From Sva-07 sp963774765 (GTDB taxonomy: Bacteria > Actinomycetota > Acidimicrobiia > Acidimicrobiales > Ilumatobacteraceae), in contig CAVZGP010000011.1 of NCBI GenBank assembly GCA_963774765.1, positions 744,001 to 808,000 of the forward strand: 64,000 nucleotides of DNA, written 5' to 3'. The position numbers were made by a program, and so were the translations under genes. Below, in pieces: positions 25,625 to 32,565 of this stretch. The notes under the pieces are model-generated. The model did not search any database, was not told the DNA's origin, and saw only the letters and a list, made by a program, of their open reading frames with translations. Positions within the stretch are counted from its first letter, which is position 1. Every line of letters starts with the position of its first letter.

Positions 25625-26431
25625 TCAGGTCAGGTGTACGCCAAGACGAACGGCCCGTTTCGTCGGGCCCGGATCGGCGCGCTGCAGTCGGGTCGCGTGG
25701 ACCCGACTGCGCCATCCCGCAAGCAGCGCATAGCCGCTGTCGCCCGGGCATGCGGTGTAGGTGACGTCGCGGTGACCTGAGATCGTCGAGGTGGTGATCG
25801 TGGTTCCGGAGCGGTACTTGTCCGATCCCCTGGACACGAACGTGGTCGTGGCCGCCGGGTCGGTGTCGACGCCGTACCGGTCCGAAAGATGGATCAGCAT
25901 CCGCATCAACGAGTCCTGTGCGGCGGGCGTCGGCGGCTGGTTCTGGAAGTCGCCGATCAGGCACACGAGCTGTGCGTAGCCCTGGTTGCCGCCGGTGGCG
26001 TCGGCGACCACCGGTCCAGCGAGCGATCCCGCGCGTGTTTCCCAGATCGAACCATCCGGCCCGATCATGAAGTGGTAGCAGATGTCGGGCCAACGCTTGT
26101 CCGGTCCGGTGTGGAACGCGTAGGTCTGGCGGATGATCGCCCGAGGATCGGGCACGTTGTTGCTCGACGCGGTGTGGTGGATCAACAGGAACTTGACGGT
26201 CTCCGGTGCGATCGCACCCTTCGGTGGGAGATCCGCACCCCAGTCGTTGCGCGGGTGGATTCGCAGTCCAGGTGCCACCTCGACGCTGGCGAGTGACGCC
26301 ACGGGTGGCAGCCGTGACAACCCCTCATCGGAGTTGTCGGCTCGTTGGCCGCATGCCGCCAGTCCCATCACCGCCGCGGCACCGAGCGCCCCTGTCAACA
26401 ACTCGCGTCTCGTCCGCTGGCAGTCGCACAC
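25625..26431 (-). CDS. Tat-exported lipoprotein N-acetylmuramoyl-L-alanine amidase / PGRP-type
   Basis: 268 residues from a GTG at 26431 (VCDCQRTRRELLTGALGAAA). The twin-arginine motif TRRELL, a hydrophobic stretch and the lipobox MGLAAC show Tat export with lipidation, so the enzyme acts outside the membrane. The amidase-2/PGRP fold is seen in RIHPRNDWGADLPPKG and the zinc ligands IHHTASS (first His), GHRD (second His) and TACPGD (Cys). It cleaves the amide between muramic acid and L-Ala of peptidoglycan. Divergent from the SDR gene, whose start is 67 nt away. Confidence 0.85.
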   Translation of the reverse strand: MCDCQRTRRELLTGALGAAAVMGLAACGQRADNSDEGLSRLPPVASLASVEVAPGLRIHPRNDWGADLPPKGAIAPETVKFLLIHHTASSNNVPDPRAIIRQTYAFHTGPDKRWPDICYHFMIGPDGSIWETRAGSLAGPVVADATGGNQGYAQLVCLIGDFQNQPPTPAAQDSLMRMLIHLSDRYGVDTDPAATTTFVSRGSDKYRSGTTITTSTISGHRDVTYTACPGDSGYALLAGWRSRVHATRLQRADPGPTKRAVRLGVHLT

Positions 26432-26497
26432 GCCGCCGACTCTACGATGCCGACGGGTCACGCCGCGGGTGTGTCGATACGAGCAAGGGAGCAGTCG

Positions 26498-27424
26498 ATG
26501 AGTGGGTTGTGCGAGGGTCGGGTCGCGATCGTTACGGGGGCCGGACGGGGGATCGGGCGCGAGCACGCGCTGAGCCTCGCCCGCCAAGGTGCCAAGGTGG
26601 TCGTCAACGACCTCGGTGGCAACGTCGACGGCAGCGGTGGCGACATCTCGCCTGCCCAGCAGGTGGTCAACGAGATCATCGAAATGGGTGGCGAGGCGGT
26701 CGCCAACGGCGACAACGTCGCCGACTGGGAGGGTGCGCAGCGGATGATCAACACCGCGATCGAGACGTTCGGCGACCTCCACGCACTCGTCAACAACGCC
26801 GGAATCCTCCGCGACCGGGTCCTCGCCAACATGACCGAGGAGGAGTGGGACTCGGTGATCAACGTGCACCTCAAAGGCACGTTCGCTCCGTCGCGATGGG
26901 CGGTGGCGTACTGGCGTGAGCGAGCCAAGGCGGGAGAGCCGGTCAGCGGCCGCATCGTCAACACGACGTCGGTGTCGGGCATCTACGGCAACCCCGGCCA
27001 GGCGAACTACGGCGCGGCGAAGGCGGGGATCGCCGCGTTCACGAACATCGTGGCGCTCGAAGTCGCCCGCTATGGCGTGACGGTCAACGCGGTCGGCCCC
27101 GTGGCGCTCACCCGCATGACCGAAGGCCTCGGGCCCGCCCCCGAGACCGACGAGGAGCGCGAGGCCCGTGCCCCGCACTGGATCGCTCCGATCGTCACCT
27201 GGCTGTGCTCGGACGAAGCCGCTGGTGTCACCGGACGCGTCTTCGAGGCGTCCGGACAGACGCTCGCCGTCGCCGAAGGCTGGGTGCGTGGCCCGTCGAC
27301 CACGCCGATCGACGACCCCACCAAGATGGGCCCGGCGGTCGCCGACCTCCTCGCGAACGCCCGACCGAACTCGGGCATGAGTGGCGATCCGGGCGGCTGG
27401 CCACAGACGATGTTGAACTCCTGA
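26498..27424 (+). CDS. SDR-family (3R)-hydroxyacyl-CoA dehydrogenase-like
   Basis: 308 residues. ATG at 26498 with AAGGGAG 7 nt upstream. Rossmann nucleotide motif TGAGRGIGREH (about 14-24), NNAG, and the active-site set Ser (NTTSVSGIYG), Tyr and Lys (NYGAAKAG). The long C-terminal tail (VFEASGQTLAVAEGWVRGPS) is typical of the dehydrogenase domain of multifunctional enzyme type 2 (17-beta-HSD4). The next gene, 37 nt downstream, is a hydratase of the matching type, so the pair forms a split MFE-2. Confidence 0.88.
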   Translation: MSGLCEGRVAIVTGAGRGIGREHALSLARQGAKVVVNDLGGNVDGSGGDISPAQQVVNEIIEMGGEAVANGDNVADWEGAQRMINTAIETFGDLHALVNNAGILRDRVLANMTEEEWDSVINVHLKGTFAPSRWAVAYWRERAKAGEPVSGRIVNTTSVSGIYGNPGQANYGAAKAGIAAFTNIVALEVARYGVTVNAVGPVALTRMTEGLGPAPETDEEREARAPHWIAPIVTWLCSDEAAGVTGRVFEASGQTLAVAEGWVRGPSTTPIDDPTKMGPAVADLLANARPNSGMSGDPGGWPQTMLNS

Positions 27425-27461
27425 CCCGCACGACTACTCCTCCACTGAAAGCGAGACCCAG

Positions 27462-28316
27462 ATGCCACTCAATCCCGATGCCGTCGGCTCGACCAGCGAC
27501 CCCGTCGAGGTCAGCTGGACCTCCAAGGATGCCCTCCTCTACGCGGTCGGCATCGGTGCCGGCCACGAGGAATTGGCGTTCACCACCGAGAACACGAACG
27601 GCGTCGACCAGTTGGTGTTGCCCACCTTCCCCGTGGTGATCGGGTGGGGGAGAGGGTCGGCGATGGGCAACATCGGTACGTTCAATCCGGCGTTGCTCGT
27701 GCACGGCCAACAGGCCGTCACCCTCCACCGTCCGATTCCGGTCGCCGGCACTGCCACGATCACGAGCGAGTTGGTGGCGATGTACGACAAGGGCAAAGCC
27801 GCTGTCGTCGTCACCGAGTCACGGGCCGTGATGGACGGCGAGCCGCTGTACACCAACACGTCGTCGGCGTTCATCCGCGGCGAAGGCGGTTGGGGTGGCG
27901 ACCGGGGGCCGTCAGGCCCGAAGAACGTCCCACCAGAACGGGACCCCGACCAGGTCGTTTCGTACCAGACCTCGATCGACCAGGCGTTCGTGTACCGGCT
28001 GTCCGGCGACCGCAACCCACTACACACCGACCCGGCGTTCGCGGCGATCGGCGGTTTCGACCGTCCGATCCTTCATGGGCTGTGCAGCTACGGCTTCACC
28101 GGCAGGGCACTCCTGCACACCGCGTGCGACAGCGATCCGGCGAAGTTCCACCACATCGAGGCCCGCTTCGCGGCGCCGGTCCTCCCCGGCGACACCCTCA
28201 CGATCTCGATGTGGTCAGGTGACGGCGAAACCTTGTTCACCACGAGCGCCGTCGATCCCGCCGACCCCTCGACCGAGCGCGTGGTCATCGACCAAGGCCT
28301 CCTCCGCCACTCCTGA
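27462..28316 (+). CDS. MaoC-type (R)-enoyl-CoA hydratase 2
   Basis: 284 residues, double hot-dog protein. ATG at 27462; GAAAGCGAGA upstream gives a weak ribosome site. The N-terminal degenerate hot dog contains VLPTFPVVIGWG; the active hot dog has the hydratase-2 motif YRLSGDRNPLHTDP with catalytic Asp and His, and GLCSYGFTGRAL. It hydrates trans-2-enoyl-CoA to the (3R)-hydroxy form, the substrate of the upstream SDR. Together they run one turn of (R)-specific beta-oxidation of long or branched acyl-CoA. Convergent with proS. Confidence 0.9.
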   Translation: MPLNPDAVGSTSDPVEVSWTSKDALLYAVGIGAGHEELAFTTENTNGVDQLVLPTFPVVIGWGRGSAMGNIGTFNPALLVHGQQAVTLHRPIPVAGTATITSELVAMYDKGKAAVVVTESRAVMDGEPLYTNTSSAFIRGEGGWGGDRGPSGPKNVPPERDPDQVVSYQTSIDQAFVYRLSGDRNPLHTDPAFAAIGGFDRPILHGLCSYGFTGRALLHTACDSDPAKFHHIEARFAAPVLPGDTLTISMWSGDGETLFTTSAVDPADPSTERVVIDQGLLRHS

Positions 28317-28326
28317 CCCACCCCAG

Positions 28327-28379
28327 CCCGAAAATGCCTGGATCTGCGCGCTGAGCGCGACGAACCAGGCATTTTTCGG
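28327..28379. repeat. Bipartite palindrome, family D copy 2
   Basis: CCCGAAAATGCCTGG at 28327 and CCAGGCATTTTTCGG ending at 28379, with the inner hairpin CGCGCT-G-AGCGCG. It lies between the ends of convergent hydratase and proS genes and could act as a bidirectional terminator. Same family as 12066-12120. Confidence 0.8.
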
Positions 28380-28402
28380 ACGGATGCAGTCGACGGCGGG
28401 CG

Positions 28403-30170
28403 TCAGCGGCAGGTGGTGACGAGGTGGGCGACGACGTCGGCGAGACCGACGTCCTGGCGATCGCCGGAGCGGCGGTCCTTGACCTCGATCGTCGGGTTGG
28501 TTTCGTCGCCGACGCCGCGGCCGACAATGGCGATCGTCGGGATGCCGATCAGCTCAGCGTCCTTGAACTTCACGCCCGGTGACGGGCCATAGCGGTCGTC
28601 GAGGAGTACCCGCAGACCGGCGGCCTCGAGGTCGGCGGCCAACTGCTCGCCGGCGGGGATCTGCGGGCCGTCGGCCTTGCCCGCGATGACGACGTGCACG
28701 TCGGCGGGCGCGATCTCCCGGGGCCACACCAGACCGATGTCGTCGTGGTTCGCCTCGGCGATCGCCGCGAGCGCACGGGTGACACCGACGCCGTAGGAGC
28801 CCATCGTGGGCGTGACGGGCTTGCCGTGCTCGTCCTGCACCTTGAGATCGAGCGCTTCGGCGTACTTGCGCCCGAGCTGGAAGATGTGGCCGATCTCGAT
28901 GCCCCGAGCGATTTCGACCGGCGAGGCGCACACCGGGCACACGTCACCGTCGCGGATCTCGGCGGCCTCGATCGTGCCGTCTGGCGTGAAGTCGCGGCCT
29001 GCGACCAGGTCGATCACGTGGTTGCCGGGCGAGTCGGCGCCAGTGATCCACGCGGTGCCGTCGACGATGCGGGGGTCGAGCAGGTAGCGGATGCCCGATG
29101 CGTTGTTCGTCCCGAGTACGCCGGGGCCGATGTAGCCCTTGACCAGCGCCGGGTGCTTCGCGAAGTCAGCCTCGTCGAACGTCTGGACCTCGGCGGGGGC
29201 CAACTGCGCTTCGAGGCGCTTCATGTCGACTTCGCGGTCGCCGGGCAGGCCGATCGCCAACGGTTCGATCGTGCCGTCGGGATGACGAAGCTTGACGACG
29301 ACGTTCTTCAACGTGTCGGCAGCCGTCCAGTCGCGATCGGGGTGTCGCAACGCCGGATTGCCGTTGACGAAATCGACGAGCGTGGCGATCGTCGGCGTGT
29401 CGGGGGTGTCGTGGACGACCGCGGCCAGCAGCCCCTCGAACGCGATCGCGGGTGGAGCGGGCGTGACGACGGCCTCGACGTTCGCGGCGTAGTCGCACGA
29501 TGTACAACGGATGAAGGTGTCCTCGCCGACGTCCATCGGTGCGAGGAACTCCTCGGAGGCGGATCCACCCATCGCCCCGGACATCGCGGACACGATCACG
29601 TACGGCAGGCCGAGACGATCGAACAATGAGATGTAGGCCGCTCGATGAGCGTCGTAGGAGACCTGGAGGCCGTGGTCGTCGAGGTCGAAGCTGTAGGAGT
29701 CCTTCATCACGAACTCGCGCCCGCGCAGCAGGCCGGCGCGCGGCCGGGCCTCGTCGCGGTACTTGGTCTGGATCTGATAGATCGACAGCGGCAGATCCTT
29801 GTACGACCCGCAGATGTCCTTCACCAGCAGGGTGAACATCTCCTCGTGCGTGGGGGCGAGCAGGAAGTCGGCGCCCTTGCGGTCCTGCAAGCGGAACAGG
29901 TTGTCGCCGTATTCGGTCCAGCGGCCGGTGGCTTCATACGGCTCGCGGGGAAGCAGCGCGGGGAAGTGGACCTCCTGGAATCCCGCGGCGTCCATCTCCT
30001 CGCGCACGATCCGCTCGACGTTGCGGTAGACGAGCCAGCCGAGCGGCAACCACGAGAAACCGCCGGGCGCCGCACGCCGGATGTAGCCGGCGCGCGACGA
30101 GGAGCCGATGGCTCGCGACCTCGGCGTCAGCCGGGTCGTCACGCAGGGTCCGCAGGAACAGAGTCGACAT
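28403..30170 (-). CDS. proS: Prolyl-tRNA synthetase (apparent single-base insertion near N-terminus)
   Basis: About 588 residues when one base is removed. The N-terminus MSTLFLRTLRDDPADAEVAS begins at the ATG 30170 in one frame; after ASHRLL the frame jumps by one base in the run CGCGCGACGA (30091-30100), after which RAGYIRRAAPGGFSWLPLGW continues in the next frame. Class II motifs follow: motif 2 (TKYRDEARPRAGLLRGREF), then the insertion domain (LVDFVNGNPALRH), motif 3 (GSYGVGVTRALAAIAE) and an anticodon-binding C-terminus. It ligates proline to tRNA-Pro. ProS is essential and no second copy is seen, so the insertion is most likely a sequence error. Divergent from rimP. Confidence 0.9.
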
Positions 30171-30216
30171 CCGAAGCACGGCGGCACTGTACCGACCGCG
30201 CCCACCAGAGAGATGA

Positions 30217-30259
30217 GCGATGAGTTTCCGCGCTGACGGGTCGCGCGAAGACTCATCGC
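30217..30259. repeat. 43-nt palindrome, family C copy 2
   Basis: Left arm GCGATGAGTTTCCG (30217-30230) is identical to copy 1; right arm CGAAGACTCATCGC differs from the perfect complement at two positions. Centre GACGGGTCGCG is shared with 1406-1448. It lies in the divergent proS/rimP promoter region. Confidence 0.8.
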
Positions 30260-30299
30260 TTGCGGTTCGACCCCCTGTCCGAGCAGGTCGGGGCGCTGC

Positions 30300-30305
30300 T
30301 ATGAT
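30300..30305 (+). promoter_or_regulatory. -10 box for the rimP operon
   Basis: TATGAT at 30300-30305, about 78 nt before the rimP start. No convincing -35 at 17 nt spacing. Transcription would begin around 30312, upstream of the leader hairpin. Confidence 0.4.
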
Positions 30306-30331
30306 GACCCCTCCATTTGGTTTGGTACCGA

Positions 30332-30366
30332 AAGGCGTGGGGCTGAGCCCCACGCCTTGTTTGTTG
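30332..30366 (+). terminator. Leader hairpin with T-rich tail upstream of rimP (attenuator candidate)
   Basis: A 12-bp perfect stem AAGGCGTGGGGC / GCCCCACGCCTT with a TGA loop (30332-30358) is followed by TTGTTTGTTG. This has the form of an intrinsic terminator placed inside the operon leader, 8 nt before the ribosome-binding site AAAGGAGG. NusA is encoded in this operon, so feedback attenuation is plausible. Confidence 0.55.
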
Positions 30367-30382
30367 AAAGGAGGCAGTTCGG

Positions 30383-30937
30383 ATGAGTGCGTCGACCGAG
30401 ATCGATCGTGTTCACGCACTTGTGGCACCGATCGCTGCCGACCTCCAACTCGACGTGTACGACATCGAGCGCCGCGGTGCCACGATGCGCGTCACGCTCG
30501 ACACGCCCGCGGGCTCCGAGGGCGGGATCACGCTCGACTCGCTGTCGCTGGCCACCCGCCTGATCTCACGCGAACTCGACCACGAGGATCCGATCGCGGG
30601 GCACTACACGCTCGAGATCACGAGCCCCGGTCTGGAACGTGCCTTGCGCACCGCCGCCCACTACCAGCGCGAGGTCGGCAAGATCGTCAGCATCCGCCTG
30701 CGCGACCCCCAGGCCGACCCCCGTCGCATCCAGGGTGTGCTGAGTGCCGCCGACGAGAGCTCAGCGACGGTGCTGCTCGACGACGGTATCGAGCGCATCG
30801 TGCCGATTGCCGATGTCGACAAGGCCAGAACCGTCTTCGAGTGGGGACCGAAGCCGAAGCCCGGCAAGCAGATGTCCGGCGCGAACAGCAAGAAGAAGAC
30901 TCCGAAACCATCGAACAAGGAGAAGCAAGCGTCATGA
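30383..30937 (+). CDS. rimP: Ribosome maturation factor RimP
   Basis: 184 residues, needed for 30S subunit maturation. ATG at 30383 with a strong AAAGGAGG 8 nt upstream. The N-terminal domain shows VYDIERRGATMRVTLDTPAG, the RimP core GGITLDSLSLATRLISREL and GHYTLEITSPGLERALRTAA; the C-terminal SH3-like domain is RRIQGVLSAADESSATVLLD. A Lys-rich tail of about 30 residues (GKQMSGANSKKKTPKPSNKE) is longer than usual. Its stop overlaps the nusA start (ATGA). Confidence 0.93.
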   Translation: MSASTEIDRVHALVAPIAADLQLDVYDIERRGATMRVTLDTPAGSEGGITLDSLSLATRLISRELDHEDPIAGHYTLEITSPGLERALRTAAHYQREVGKIVSIRLRDPQADPRRIQGVLSAADESSATVLLDDGIERIVPIADVDKARTVFEWGPKPKPGKQMSGANSKKKTPKPSNKEKQAS

Positions 30938-32202
30938 GCAACCTCGACATGAGCGAGGCCATCGGCATGCTGGCCCAGGAGAAGGGCATCTCCGAGGACA
31001 CGCTGCTGCACGTCCTCGTCGATGCTCTCGCATCGGCCTACAAGCGTCGTCCTGATGCCGCCGACGAGGTCGTCGTCGAGGTCAACCCCGAGACGATGGA
31101 GTTCTCGTTCATCGCCTACGACGTCGACGAAGACGGCAACTGGGTCAACGAGCGCAATGACACTCCGAAGAAGGAAGAACTGGGTCGCATCGCGGCGCAG
31201 ACATTCCGCCAGGTGATGAGCCAGCGCATCCGCGAGGTCGAATCCGAGCGCAAGTTCGAGGAGTACGCGAACCGCGAGGGCGACATCGTCACCGGCATCA
31301 TCCAGCGCACCGACGCGCGCTACACATTGCTCGACCTCGGTCGGGTCGAGGCGCTGCTGCCGCAGGCCGAGCAGGTGCCGTTCGAGCGGCCCGCCCAGGG
31401 CGATCGTCAGAAGGCCTACATCGTCGAGGTGCGTCGCACGCCGAAGGGTCCGCAGATCGTCGTCTCGCGCACACACCCGGGTCTCATCAAGCGCCTGTTC
31501 GAACTCGAAGTGCCCGAGATCGCCGACGGCATCGTCGAGATCAAGGCCTGCGCTCGTGAACCTGGCCACCGCACCAAGATCGCCGTCTGGTCGAATGACC
31601 ACAACGTCGACCCGGTCGGCGCGTGCGTCGGCGCCCGCGGCGGCCGTGTGCGCATGGTCGTCAACGAGATGCGTGGCGAGAAGATCGACATCGTGCCGTT
31701 CAGCGAGGATCTGGCCGACTTCGTCGCCAAGGCCCTGTCGCCGGCGAAGGTGACGGCGGTGAACATCTCCGAGGACGGCACCGCCGCCGACGTGATCGTG
31801 CCCGACCACCAGCTGAGCCTGGCGATCGGCCGTGAGGGTCAGAACGCCCGCCTCGCTGCGCGTCTCACCGGCGTGCGTGTCGACATCCGTTCCGAGACGC
31901 AACTCGCCGAGGGGATCCCGGCCGGTGGCCGCGACGCCGACGTCGAGTACGCCGACGGCGAATGGCGCGCCAACGCCGAGACCGGCGAGATGGAGTGGCA
32001 CGCCGCGGACGGCAGCGTCATCAGCGAGTCCGACTGGCAAGCCCAAGCCGCCGCCGCCAGCGAAGCTGCGGCCGAGCCCGACGCCGAAGCAACCGAGTCC
32101 AGCGACGAGGCTGCTGACACACCTGCCGAGGGAAGCGCCAGCGACGAGCCCGCCACCAGCGCGGACGACGAGCCCGCCACCAAGAACGGCGGCGACGACT
32201 GA
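30934..32202 (+). CDS. nusA: Transcription factor NusA
   Basis: 422 residues. ATG at 30934 with AAGGAG 10 nt upstream, overlapping the rimP stop. Order: N-terminal RNAP-binding domain (LDMSEAIGMLAQEKGISEDT), S1 domain (GDIVTGIIQRTDARYTLLDL), KH1 (VGACVGARGGRVRMVVNEMR) and KH2 (AIGREGQNARLAARLTGVRV), then an acidic Ala/Glu/Asp tail of about 70 residues instead of the extra AR repeats of Proteobacteria. It controls pausing, termination and antitermination. Second gene of the operon. Confidence 0.95.
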   Translation: MSNLDMSEAIGMLAQEKGISEDTLLHVLVDALASAYKRRPDAADEVVVEVNPETMEFSFIAYDVDEDGNWVNERNDTPKKEELGRIAAQTFRQVMSQRIREVESERKFEEYANREGDIVTGIIQRTDARYTLLDLGRVEALLPQAEQVPFERPAQGDRQKAYIVEVRRTPKGPQIVVSRTHPGLIKRLFELEVPEIADGIVEIKACAREPGHRTKIAVWSNDHNVDPVGACVGARGGRVRMVVNEMRGEKIDIVPFSEDLADFVAKALSPAKVTAVNISEDGTAADVIVPDHQLSLAIGREGQNARLAARLTGVRVDIRSETQLAEGIPAGGRDADVEYADGEWRANAETGEMEWHAADGSVISESDWQAQAAAASEAAAEPDAEATESSDEAADTPAEGSASDEPATSADDEPATKNGGDD

Positions 32203-32516
32203 GTGTTGCCGACCGTCCCGAACCCGTCCGCAGCTGTATTGGCTGTCGGCAGCGACGTCCGCAGTCTGCCCTCGTGCGTGTCACGAGGTCGGATGTCGGT
32301 GTCGTGGTCGATGGCCCGAGCAACGGGCGCGGGGCGTGGCTGTGTCGGAGCACCGCAGCGGGGGAGATCGCCGCTGCTGCGTGCGTCGATGCCGCGCTGT
32401 CCCGACGAGCATTCGCTCGTGGGTGGCGGCGAGAGGTCGGCGCTGACGACGAACGTGCAATCAGCGAACTGGTCGGTCGAGGGGCCGACGGTGAGGAACA
32501 CCCGGATGCGCATTGA
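32203..32516 (+). CDS. ylxR: YlxR (DUF448) RNA-binding protein, start uncertain
   Basis: Small protein of about 100 residues between nusA and infB, where YlxR/RnpM is found in most bacteria. The reading VADRPEPVRSCIGCRQRRPQ continues to LVRVTRSDVGVVVDG and GRGAWLCR, the YlxR signature (CxxCR and GRGAW). It ends at 32516. In this frame there is no ATG, GTG or TTG between the nusA end and residue 23; only a CTG (32199) overlaps the nusA stop. A GTG at 32203 is in the adjacent frame, so a missing base near 32206 would restore a normal start. In Bacillus YlxR binds RNase P RNA. Confidence 0.75.
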
Positions 32517-32565
32517 TTCCAGCATCCGCGAGGCAAAGACGACTGTGAAAGGTTGAATCGACAAC

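Noticed and set aside
30220..30934. In-frame N-terminal extension of NusA reaching back to 30220
   Set aside because: The region encodes rimP in another frame and the leader hairpin; the ATG at 30934 has a good ribosome site and matches the NusA N-terminus.
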